Source: a virus
Virus record (IMG/VR): IMGVR_UViG_3300044491_001809
Span: 1-36,731 of that record
DNA: 36,731 nt
Strand: one strand, 5' to 3'
Shown piece after piece: positions 14,498-25,300 of the stretch (positions are counted from its first letter, which is position 1; each line of letters starts with the position of its first letter). Both the position numbers and the translations under genes were made by a program. The notes below the pieces were generated by a model that worked only from the letters and a program-made list of their open reading frames with translations, did no database searches and was not told the DNA's origin.

Positions 14498-16997
14498 GCT
14501 TCTTGAGTCCTACCACATTGCTTGTAAACGGCTTTTGCTGATTATATCTGTTAAACAACATTCTATTTTCAGCACCACATATGTCTGTGGTATCACCGTA
14601 GTTGGTAAGATTATTTTCGTCTTTTAAAATTGCTTTTGCATCTTTTTGTATTTTAGATAGTAATTGTGCTGGTGTAAGTTCAGGTGATGCTTGTAAGTAT
14701 AATGCTCCTACTCCGCAAACTTGTGGACTTGCCATACTTGTTCCACTGATATTAGTTTGCTTAAACCCACCACCATCAAAATAGGCAGGTGCACCAAATT
14801 TGTTTGTTGTACTAGTTGCACTAACAATATCCTCACCAGCCGCAAAGATATTTACTGCTGGGCCTGTTGTACTAAATCCTGTTTTTCTTTCTATATTTCC
14901 TGCTTCATTTTCTGGTGTACTGTCTATACACCCTACCATAAATGCATTGTCACTGTAAGGTGAACTTCCTCTATGGTAATAATTGTTTGATGAAGTTGAG
15001 AATACAATGTTACCATAATCGTCTCCAGTACTCAAATCAGCTTTAAAACTGTTGTTACCAGCGGCAATACAAATGTGTACGCCTGCTGAAATACATTCTT
15101 CTACATCTGTATCTACACTTGCAACTCTTACTGGATATCTATAACTTCCATTTGAATAGTAAGGATAGTATCCATAAGTGTCTCTCATGTGTGTACTATT
15201 ACCAAAGCTACCATCATTACCACTACTATAAGTGGTACCTCTATAAACTATACTTGTAATATTATTGATAGAACTACCAACACTACTACTATATCCCCAA
15301 CTAGCATTTACAATAGTTGGACGCTTTAAACCTGTAATAGGATCTGCGTCTTTATTATTGTGCCATTGTTTTATACAATCGTATACATTTGATATACTAA
15401 TACCAGTGCCACTATCACCACTGCCTTCTAATCCTGCTACTTTGACAGAAAAGATTCTTGCTTTTGTACCCCAACCAAAGTTCTTACCTACTGCTGTTCC
15501 GCCACAATGTGTTCCGTGTCCGTCATAGTCTCTATAGTGATTACCAGGTTGTGTAAAACCTAATCCGCTTTCGTCTCCCCAATGGATTAAGTGTACTCTG
15601 TTTGCTCCACTACTTGCTACATATTCTAAACTACCTTGATCATTTCCTTTGAACATACTTTTCAATGTTGTAAAACTTGGCTTATTTAAAACCGGCATAA
15701 AGTATTTTTTGAAAAGTTGATAACCCTGAGGATTGTTTTTTCTAATACCCTGAGGTGTACGCATATCATCAGTCCATTCTGGAGCAAGAGTTCCGCCACT
15801 CCAAAACTCGCTCATATCCCACATACCCCAGTTAAGCAAATACATGTATTCCTTGTAAGCAAGTTCTGCATAATCTGTATTTGTATCCCAACTAGATGCA
15901 TAATCAGATGGATCAAATTTGCCTGCATCAATTGCTTCTTTCATTGCAAGATGTAGTTCAGTTGTTTTCCAACTGTCATCTCCATAATTTGATGCGGCCC
16001 AATTTAACGCTTGGGCACTTCCTGGTGTTGCACCTGGCAATCCAAATAAATGTATTGTATGAAACAAGTGTTCCATAACTTCTTCAATTTCACTATCGCT
16101 TGTAGTTGGTTGAGGTCCACTTGCGTTGTTATACCATACCATATCGTTAGTCATATGTGAATTTAGAAATGCTTGATAGCCTGTGTAGCTATTAATATTT
16201 TCATCAAGTAACCAGTTAGGTGAATAACTTGAACCTGCACTATTACCAATTCTTTGTGCAGTTGGAAATCCTGCATGGAATGTACCAGCATCACCTTTAA
16301 GAGTAGCAATAAGTCTTTTTTGATGTGTAAGGTTAATATGTGTACCTGTAGGATCAATTAATAGTTTTACAACTTGACCAACCTTGCGTGTAAAGTTGTC
16401 TGATACTGCTGACTGTCCACCTACTGTACCTGCTTGTACAATCTTTAATCCATGTACTGTCATTGACTGTGGAAAGATTTCACTGTTTGTATTGTCACTT
16501 GCTATATCTGTACTAACATATTCTGCTGTGTCATCCATAAAAAACTCTGGGTGATCAACTTGTAGTCCACTATCTTGTATAATAACATCAACACCTTGAC
16601 CGTCCATTGCGTATGTGCGGTTAGTTGTTGTAGAATTACTTGAGTATTTTTGTTCAAAGAAACTGTGTCTAATTTTACCCCAGTCACGATAGTTACCGCT
16701 ATCACTAGTTGTTTTATCAAAGTCAGCAATTTGCACTGCTTGTATACCAATTTCAATATCTGGATTCTGATCAGGTGGAAGATCTACATCTAAAACTCTA
16801 CTGTCGTTTTTTAGAGTTTCTACTTCTTCAGTAGTTAACATGTAGTGTGTATTTCTTTGTGAACCTAATCTAGCGTCTGCTACTATAACTGAACGTCCAG
16901 GAATTTCTCCTGCGCCAGTTGATGCAATCATTTCTTGATTAAATGCATTGTAGTCGACACCTTCTTTAAGAGTTACAATATACTCTTTCTCACTCAT
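14493..16997 (-). CDS. Subtilisin-family (S8) serine protease with large insertion, 834 aa
   Basis: The catalytic triad is complete: Asp142 (VIIQDSGLQVDHPEF), His494 (DGHGTHCGGTAVG) and Ser754 (GTSMASPQVCGVG), with oxyanion Asn648 (IAAGNNS). The first ~75 residues (EYIVTLKEGVDYNAF onward, ending DSRVLDVD) resemble an I9-type propeptide. Asp and His are separated by about 350 residues, roughly ten times the spacing in subtilisin, owing to an inserted domain at about 170-470. No signal peptide. The gene lies between two fibre genes, with an AGGGGAC Shine-Dalgarno, so it is probably a virion-associated or maturation protease that cleaves fibre or capsid proteins or host surface layers. The target is unknown. 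Confidence 0.9.
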   Translation of the reverse strand: MSEKEYIVTLKEGVDYNAFNQEMIASTGAGEIPGRSVIVADARLGSQRNTHYMLTTEEVETLKNDSRVLDVDLPPDQNPDIEIGIQAVQIADFDKTTSDSGNYRDWGKIRHSFFEQKYSSNSTTTNRTYAMDGQGVDVIIQDSGLQVDHPEFFMDDTAEYVSTDIASDNTNSEIFPQSMTVHGLKIVQAGTVGGQSAVSDNFTRKVGQVVKLLIDPTGTHINLTHQKRLIATLKGDAGTFHAGFPTAQRIGNSAGSSYSPNWLLDENINSYTGYQAFLNSHMTNDMVWYNNASGPQPTTSDSEIEEVMEHLFHTIHLFGLPGATPGSAQALNWAASNYGDDSWKTTELHLAMKEAIDAGKFDPSDYASSWDTNTDYAELAYKEYMYLLNWGMWDMSEFWSGGTLAPEWTDDMRTPQGIRKNNPQGYQLFKKYFMPVLNKPSFTTLKSMFKGNDQGSLEYVASSGANRVHLIHWGDESGLGFTQPGNHYRDYDGHGTHCGGTAVGKNFGWGTKARIFSVKVAGLEGSGDSGTGISISNVYDCIKQWHNNKDADPITGLKRPTIVNASWGYSSSVGSSINNITSIVYRGTTYSSGNDGSFGNSTHMRDTYGYYPYYSNGSYRYPVRVASVDTDVEECISAGVHICIAAGNNSFKADLSTGDDYGNIVFSTSSNNYYHRGSSPYSDNAFMVGCIDSTPENEAGNIERKTGFSTTGPAVNIFAAGEDIVSATSTTNKFGAPAYFDGGGFKQTNISGTSMASPQVCGVGALYLQASPELTPAQLLSKIQKDAKAILKDENNLTNYGDTTDICGAENRMLFNRYNQQKPFTSNVVGLKKR

Positions 16998-17009
16998 TAT
17001 AGTGTCCCC

Positions 17010-18920
17010 TTAATGTAAGTCAACCCAACCGCCGTTCGCATATCCTTGGAACTTATTAGTTGTTGAATTATAAATTGTATCTCCGTTAACTGCTGTAAGA
17101 GCATTACGTTCTACAGTTGAAAACGATGCTAGTCTAAATGGACTTTGTGTTACTTTGACAGCATCTTCTGCAACAAGCTCAATTGAACCTGCACTAGTAA
17201 TTTGTGGAGTACCTGTGCCTGTGCCTTCAAATGTTTCTGCTTGTAGTGATCCATTTACAGTCATATCGTTTTGTACTGTAAGGTCACTGCTCATTGTTAC
17301 TGCTGGAGTAATTGTAATACCGCTTGAATCATCTGTATCAATTACACTTGTACTAAATGTAAAGTTACCAACTGACTCACCGCCTGTAGCGTTAGTCCAA
17401 ATACCACCTACGTATTTTATTACTTGGTTTGCTTGTGGACTGTTAATACTTACATCTGACAATGTAGTAATACTAGTTGTTGATAGGTCTGATAGATATC
17501 CTGCACCGTTTGTAAGTTGATTATTATTTGTTGGAATAGTAGGCTTGTTGGTAATTGTACTACTTGTATAATCAATACTAACACCTGTTAATGCACTAAA
17601 CGGAATTGCTGTTATATTAGCACCACTACCGTAAATATTATTAGCATATAAATTTTGGAAATAGTTATTACTGGCACCTAAACTATATGTATTAGCAGTA
17701 AAGGGGTTAATATTACCGAAACTTACACTATCACTTACTTCTGATCCGCCTGCTAGTATTTGACTAAGTGTAATACCTGTTAAACTTGAACCACTACCAA
17801 TAAATGAAACAGCATTTACATCACCTGCTACTGTAAGTTTGTGCGAAGGTGTACTAGTAAATATACCAACACGTTTTGTTCCTGTATCAATTTTAATTGC
17901 TGTTTCAACACCTGTTAATGGTGTTACTTTAATATCTAAATCTTGTTCGTTAACTGTGCTTTCAATAATTGCGGCATTGTCTACACGTAGTTTAATATTA
18001 TTGTTTGTACCTACAGTTATACCAGTATCTGAGTTAAATGTTACACTACCGTTTTGTGTATAACTTTGATTTGCACTGATAGAATCAGTAATGCCATAAC
18101 CTGATAACGTAGTAGGTAATCCAACTAATGAACTAAATTGGCTATCAAATAATGTAGGACGATTTGTTAAATTTGTGTAGTCTAAAAAGTAAGGACTATC
18201 AAATCCGTCAAGTGTATCTGCGTTTAATCCGCCACCACCTGATGTAGCATCGTTTGCTGGTGCCCATCTAAGTCCGTCCCACTTTAGTACTTGCCCTGGT
18301 GTTGGTGGAGTACCTTGTGTATCAACATCTGATAAGTCACTTATATCAGTAACTAAATTTGGTTTGTCTGTAAGATTATTGTAACTGCCAGTTGTTGCTA
18401 CTGTGGCTAAACTAGGTGTTCCAACAATTTCGCTATAGTTAATAAAACTGTTTACCCATGCTCCGTTATTATCTTGTCCTGCGTTTGCATTCCATTTAAG
18501 TACGTTGCTTGATGCTAATCCAGTCAAGTCAGTAACAATGCCACTGCCTCCTGCACCACCACCGCCACCTGTTGCGGCAATAGTAATAGTCGCGTTTAAG
18601 TCATCGTATGTAATATCAATTCCACTACCTTCTCTTAGGATAGCATTTACTCTGTCATCAACTCTTTCATTTGTAAAGTATTGATTAGTACCTTCTGGTA
18701 AGTCTGTTGTAGTTGCGGCTACAGTTGGTTTGTCTGCTAAGTCATTCCAACTGCCACTAAAAGGATTATAGTTAACACCTGCAAGTGTAAGTCCTGTTGC
18801 AGAAATCATTCCTGCTCCAGTAATACCTGAGCCTGTTAAGTCTAAATTATCACCTATTGGTAATTCTTTTAGTTTGTTGCTATCGTCTCTATCAACTATG
18901 AGTGGTATTCTGTTTGCCAT
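17010..18920 (-). CDS. Tail fibre protein, 636 aa
   Basis: Highly repetitive beta-rich fibre. Repeats of the type YxNLTxKPxL occur (SWNDLADKPTV, YNNLTDKPNL, YTNLTNRPTLF, ITNKPTI), together with a typical fibre motif LNADTLDGFDSPYFLDYTN, LPTTLSGYGITDS, poly-Gly linkers, and TSTPSHKLTVAGDVNAVSF near residue 350. The C-terminal end (SFSTVERNALTAVNGDTIYN, then GYANGGWVDLH) is a capping motif often seen at the tip of marine phage fibres. AAGGAAAAG precedes the ATG. It probably takes part in receptor binding. Confidence 0.85.
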   Translation of the reverse strand: MANRIPLIVDRDDSNKLKELPIGDNLDLTGSGITGAGMISATGLTLAGVNYNPFSGSWNDLADKPTVAATTTDLPEGTNQYFTNERVDDRVNAILREGSGIDITYDDLNATITIAATGGGGGAGGSGIVTDLTGLASSNVLKWNANAGQDNNGAWVNSFINYSEIVGTPSLATVATTGSYNNLTDKPNLVTDISDLSDVDTQGTPPTPGQVLKWDGLRWAPANDATSGGGGLNADTLDGFDSPYFLDYTNLTNRPTLFDSQFSSLVGLPTTLSGYGITDSISANQSYTQNGSVTFNSDTGITVGTNNNIKLRVDNAAIIESTVNEQDLDIKVTPLTGVETAIKIDTGTKRVGIFTSTPSHKLTVAGDVNAVSFIGSGSSLTGITLSQILAGGSEVSDSVSFGNINPFTANTYSLGASNNYFQNLYANNIYGSGANITAIPFSALTGVSIDYTSSTITNKPTIPTNNNQLTNGAGYLSDLSTTSITTLSDVSINSPQANQVIKYVGGIWTNATGGESVGNFTFSTSVIDTDDSSGITITPAVTMSSDLTVQNDMTVNGSLQAETFEGTGTGTPQITSAGSIELVAEDAVKVTQSPFRLASFSTVERNALTAVNGDTIYNSTTNKFQGYANGGWVDLH

Positions 18921-18930
18921 ATTCTTTTCC

Positions 18931-19386
18931 TTATAATGCCGCTATTCTAGTTTTGAAGTCTGCAAAGTCGGCACTTGCCGCTACCTCTGTTTTTAGTGTT
19001 GTTAATGTAATTGTTTCTGCTTGTAATGCACTTGCCGCTAAAGTACCTTGTGCAGAAGTTGCCGCATCAGTAATTCCGTAACCAGCTAATGTAGTTGGCT
19101 TACTTGTAAGTGAGGCAAACGTCTGTGCTGGAATAGTTAAGTTTGTAAGATTACTTCCGTTTAACGCTGGAAGTGTACCAACTAATACTGCCGCTGTAAT
19201 TGTTCCGTTAACAGCATCAACTAATAGTGTCGAATCATCAGCGAATACAGATCCGTTAATATCTCTATTTTTATTTGTAACAGCAAGCTCTGCAAAGTTA
19301 GCGTTAATTTTTGTAAATGCAGTTCTTAATGGATCACCATCACCTTTGTTTGCACTAGTTCCAATATTAATTACTTGAATAGCCAT
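18931..19386 (-). CDS. Short fibre-like protein with shared N-terminal module, 151 aa
   Basis: Begins MAIQVINIGTSANKGDGDPL then RTAFTKINANFAEL, the same module as the 234-aa and 2400-aa proteins. Its middle has a GTLPALNGSNLTNLTIPAQT segment and SLTSKPTTLAGYGITDAATS, matching the repeat type of the 636-aa fibre (LPTTLSGYGITDS). It ends with a Leu/Ala-rich helix. It overlaps the 2400-aa gene by one base (TAATG), so the two are translationally coupled. It may be a connector or small fibre subunit. Confidence 0.75.
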   Translation of the reverse strand: MAIQVINIGTSANKGDGDPLRTAFTKINANFAELAVTNKNRDINGSVFADDSTLLVDAVNGTITAAVLVGTLPALNGSNLTNLTIPAQTFASLTSKPTTLAGYGITDAATSAQGTLAASALQAETITLTTLKTEVAASADFADFKTRIAAL

Positions 19387-22300
19387 TATACTCTCCCTAC
19401 CACAACTTCAACGAACCCTGGTTCATCTCCGTCTTTGGTTCCAACTGCTTTACCAATAACAGTTCCTACTGTAGGATCGTTCTGCACCATACCGTAACCT
19501 GGAATTGCACTAGATACAATCATGTCACCTTTGCTAACAGCACCAATTACTTTACATGTTGTTCTACCTTGTAGTGCTAATGCTGTAACATAATCACCTT
19601 GTAAATCGCTGTTCATTAAATGTGCTGGATTCTCTGAAACAACACCAGCAACTTTTCTATCACCTTTTGATATAGTAGTTGTTAGTTCTTGTTCACCGCC
19701 AAACACTAATACTGTACCTGGTTCGTACATAGCATCTGCTAGATAATTCTCTGCCAAGTCAGCATATTGTGCTGAAGTTGCAGTTCCGTAGATTGTACCA
19801 AATTTTAATGCCCCTGTACCAATATCATATCCACCGTTACTTGAAGGTGTCATAGCCCCTTGTTTAAATACCACTGCCGCTGTATTATTATTAGCAACAA
19901 TAGCAACTTCACCTGCACTACTAAATCCTGTACCTGCTCCAATACCAATACCTGTACTTGAAGTACTCTTCTCGCCTGGCGCTTCAATAAATGAAGTGTA
20001 CATCCAGTCTGACGCAACTCTTGGAGAGTTTTGTGTAGCATCACTTGGATCACCATAGCTACTGTTCTGTTGGAAGAACGAAGCTGATGCACTTGTATTA
20101 CCTACTTGTATTGTACCTGGGAATGTTGTAGTTGTATTACTTGGAACTGTACCAACTGTATTAAACACTGTAGCACCACCTGGTGTTTTCATTGTCATTG
20201 TTAAGTTAGTTTGGTCTAAGATATCATAGTTATCTAATTTAAATTTCTGTCCATCAATACTTCCGTCTGCACCTGTTTTTACAATTCTATCAGCAACACC
20301 AGTTGTAGTAAATGAACCACCTGTGTTAACAATGTCTGCAAAACTAATTGCACTTGCATCACCTGTACCTGAGGCACTTCTAGCAAATACTGTGTTTTGT
20401 GCTATATCTGGTAAGTCAGCAAAGTCAACAGCACTTGCGGCTAGTGTTACCCAACCATCTGTTACTGTAAAGTCATCAGCATCAAATGCCGCAAGTCCTA
20501 GATCTGATTGTGCTATACCTGTTGCGTTAGCTCTTGTAGTTGCGGCCTGCATATTAAGTTTGCTTTGTATTATACCTGCTGTTGGACTTACGTCACCGTT
20601 AACAATTACTTCTGAACTAATTGCCGATGTAGCAACATTACTTCCATTACTTGTAAACACAACATCACCTGTAACAGTATGATTATCATAAAGTCCTCCA
20701 TGGAACATTAGAATGTCATTGTTTACTCTGTTACCAATGTCAGTACCAATTGCTTCTGTATCAAATGGTGTTCTAGCATCCACATATGATTTTGTGGTTA
20801 CATCTTGTGGTTGTGTCGGATCACTATGATTGTAGATTTTATTACTACCAGCATTAATATTTCCTGTTATTGGAGTAGTACCATCTCTAGCAATAGCTCC
20901 CGGACCAATAGTACCAGTTGTAATAATTACACCATCTCTATCAAAGTGTAATCTTTTCTCTATAAATTTCTCTGTAGCAAATTCTGTAGGTACTGCCGCT
21001 GGATCACCATCTGCCATTGTATCGTCATTACTGAATTCTGTAATTCTAACACCTTGTCTAAATCCTAGTCCGTCTAAGTTACTAATAGCAATACTTGCCG
21101 CAAATGTAACTGTACCTGTTCCTTGGTCTACACTAAAGAATTTACCAACTCTAAAGAATCCATCTTGGTCTGTACTTGCAAAGAACACTCTACCTTTACC
21201 ACGTTCGCTAACTTCTGCATCTTGGTTAGCACTAATAGTTGGCTGTCCGTAGATAATACTTGGATAGTTAGTAGTGTTAAATCCACCTGTACCAATTTTA
21301 TCAAAGTCGTGTCCGTTAGCTCTTAGAGTTGAAATACCAACTGTAATAGTACCAGCTTCGTTATCTTGTAATGATAACGGAATTGTTCTTGTTGCCGCAG
21401 GACTAAATCTTAAATCTGCTCCAAGTCCTGAACCAGTATATAACGCATTACTACTGTTAATGTTTGAAGCCGCTAAATCGGTAAGTTCAACAGTAGCATA
21501 GTCGCCTCTGTCAGTATAGTTTGAAACGATATGTGTCTTACCAGCAAAACTAAAGATCATATCATTGTTATCAATACGAGTTTGTTGTGTTGCTGTTAAT
21601 TTCTCAATAGCAACTCTAACGTCACCTGCTGTTGCACCCATTGTAGTACCAGTACCTGCATATGTATTCAATGCCGCTTCTGTATTTCTAAGTGTTAAGT
21701 TTAAGTGACTAAATGCTGAGTCCATTACAACTTGGAATCTATCTGATGCTAATGCTGAACCATCTGCGTCTTGGTTGTTGAAACTAATACTTCTATAAAC
21801 TTGATTTGGATTTTCAGAAAACACAACCGCTGTAGAAGGTCTAGTTGCTGTAACACCATTTAGATCACCTAACAAATGGTTTTTGTTCATTCTTAGAACA
21901 GCATATGCACTTGTGTCATTTGATGGAGTAGGATTGTGTGTTCCTGTGATTGCTGTTTCAAGTCCAGTAGTACCTGATACACTTAATCTGTAGATAGGTA
22001 AGTTTGCACCTTTACGTCCTGAAGGTCCTGTTGCACCTGTATATCCTCCGATATTAGATGTTGGAACTGCAACAATACTAGTTGCTGTAACTTCGTATGT
22101 AATTACTCCACTTGCTGTGTAAATGTCAATCAAACTGTTTGGATAAGGCATATAATCGCAGTCATATACAAATATACTAAATGATCCTGCCGTGTGTGCA
22201 AATGTGCCAAAGCCATAAACGTTTGTTTCATCATTGAAAACCTTACCAGGCTGTTGCATGTTTCTTAGTGATGTAATATCATCAACAGTTTCGTTTGGAT

Positions 22301-25300
22301 CTGCTCCTGCCGCAACTAAACCAAAGTTACCATTTGCGTTAGAACAGTTAAGAGCTCTAATCTCTGAACCGTTGTTACTAAAGAATGCTGTATGGTTATA
22401 GTAAGTAAATGTTGAAACTTGCTCTGACAGTGCCGCGTTGTTACAGAACAATCCGTAACCTAAATCGTTAACCTGAGTATAGTCGTTTGCCAACATACTT
22501 CTGTTACCAGCTGTTTGAATATAAATTGCTTGAGGGAATGATGTATCAATATACCCATTACCTTCATTTGAAAGTTTGTTAATTAATAATTTTGCTGTAC
22601 CTGTACCACCGTCATATTCTGAAACAGCATCAACTTGATAACGTACACCATTAATAAAGAATGGAGCAGGTGTTTGTGGTTTTCTTATTCTTAATCCTGT
22701 GCCTGCATCTGATTGTACATTTAATGTAAAGTTATCGTCTTTGCTTGTAATCTTAGTTTCTAAGTTACCTGCAAATCCATCAATATACATACCACCTCTA
22801 AAGGCTTGTTTGTTTATACTTCCTGAGAAACTACCACAAACCTGTGTGTAAGGAGATTTAATAAGAACTTGTCCTGCAGGATCAAGTACCTGTGCAAATC
22901 CTCCATGTCCTTGGAATGACATGTTTGCTAGTCTTGTAGCATCGTTCATTAAGAACACATCCATCTGATTATTCAGTTTAGGTGTACTTGTTGGATCAGC
23001 TGGATCAGTTAGGTAATGATAACCGTAATTCCTTGTTGCTTTAATATGCCAAGCACCACTTGCAATTCCGTTTAGGTTTGGTAGAATATCAATTGTTAAT
23101 GTAACATCGAAACTACTTCCACCATCTGCATTACTAATAAGTCCTACTGCTCCATTATCTGTGTAGAACCAAGCACCATCCCATGATGTAGGTGCAATAT
23201 TATCTGCTGGAGTAACTGTAATAACTCCGCCTGTTTGGTTTGAACCGGTGATTGTAATTGCTTGTGCAGTTGCTAAGTCTGCACCTGTATAGTCTGTAAT
23301 TTTTAAATTGTCTAGTAACTTGTCTCTGTAGAAATAAGTGTTTGCCCAAGGTGATTGTGAAATTCTTGGAGCAGGTCTAATTTGACAACGTCTAAAGTCA
23401 GAACCTTTAATAGATACGTTAGCAGGAACTTTCAACGGATAGTCTTCGTAGTAAATACCTGTTTCAACATGTACAGTAATTTGTTTCTCTTTAGTTCCGT
23501 TACCGTATTCTAGTTCCTCACCAATTCTAAATTCTCTTGGTTCAACTAATACGACTTCTGCTCTATCATATGCTGTGCCGCCTAAGTCTATACCACTTGT
23601 ATATTTTACAATACGTCCTCTAGCACCCGATGTCTTACCAACAATAATTTTGCCTGGGAGGATATCAACGTTTGTGTTTATACCTTGGTCAGTACTATCA
23701 TTACCAGTACCGTTGCTAAAGTCAACTGAGTATGTACTTCCTTCAACAAGTGTGTAATTATTTCTTGCTTGGAAACCATTTTCTAAAATATCAAGTATAA
23801 TATCAAACTTAGCATTTAACGCATCTTTAACTTGTGTTGATACATCGTTAATAGAAGAGTCAAACCATTGTGGAATAAGTGTTGTGTAGTCTGTTGGATA
23901 TACTTTTGTGCCTTCATATCCTGTACATTCAAATACAATGTTATCAAGTACAACAACATCTCCTGAACCTAAACCGTGTGCAGTTGAAGTTGTAATAATA
24001 CCTTTACCTGTAACATTATTATAATTAAATCCGCTTATGTTATATGTGTTACCACCAAATGTTACAGTACCACCACTTACGTATGTGTGTACGACAGTTG
24101 ATGTACCTACAGCTACTTGGAATGTATTTGTTGTTAAGTAATCTGATTCAACAGCAAATCTTTTACTTTGTGTTAGTAAGTCAATATTTTGTACTACACT
24201 ATTAACAATAGCTTTAGCTTTTGTCATAGCCGCTCTAGTTTCTTGTCCTTGACTGATACGTGCTCTAGCACCTGAACTTGTACTAAAGTAGCGTGTAGCC
24301 GCTTGTATAGCGTTGTAGTTACTGTTTGTACCGTTACTAATATCAATAATCATTCCATCAATAATAAGGCCAACGTCACGTTCACATGTGTTGTCTACTA
24401 CAGGCGGTTGCTCTGGTGCTACTAATGAATTAAGTCCGTTAGTTATAACATTTGTAATTACACTTGTTAGTGTGCTTGCTCTATTTGCAACATCATTAAC
24501 ACCTGCTCCGCTTTCGCATACAAGTGTAGTAATATCCTGTGGTAAACTTTCTGGATAAACTTTCTGTGTTGTTTGCCCTTCGAATGTACAACTTACTGTG
24601 ATACTTGAAATTGTAACAACATTAGTTGCACTCAGTCCGTGGTTTGTTGTAGTTGTAATAGTTGCAATACCTGTTGCTTCGTTGTATACAAAATTATTAA
24701 CGGCAAGTACTGTGGTATCTGATTTAGTTACTGTTCCACCACTAACATATACGTTTGCGTAGCTACTGCGTCCAATATAAAATTGGAAACTGTTTGCTGT
24801 TAAATTTTGGTCATCAACAACAAATGTACCTTGCTTTGATGAGTATGCTGTATTAGATAATACGTTGTTTACAACAAGATCTCTTGCAAATTCGATCGCC
24901 GCATTTGTTTGTGCAATCTGATCAGCAGTACCTAAACCTGCAACACCTACAGCATTTTGCATGCCTGCTAGATAACTTGCGGCCATTCTGCGTGTTTCAA
25001 TGTTTCCGCCTCTTGATAAATCATTAATCCATGCATCAACAATATAACCTACATCACGTTTACATTTTGCACTACTGTAATCAAAGTTATTCCATATACC
25101 AGCACCGCCAGCGTTTCCAACATTGTGATTGATCCAGTATGTTACTTCTTCTTGAATAAACTTTTTGTTTCGTGCTAGAATTGCTTCTGCGTTTGGATTT
25201 TGTACACTTGTTGAATTATAAGCAAGATTTGGAAATGTATCGTTTACATAATCAAGTACTGCTTTTTGAATAAATCTTTTGTTTTCTCTTAGATATGTTT

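Noticed and set aside
16996-17023. TTGACT-N16-TATAAT at the subtilase start
   Set aside because: The -10 box overlaps the ATG itself, so transcription would start inside the gene. The hexamers coincide with the coding end of the fibre (W-V-D-L-H) and an AGGGGAC RBS. Probably chance.
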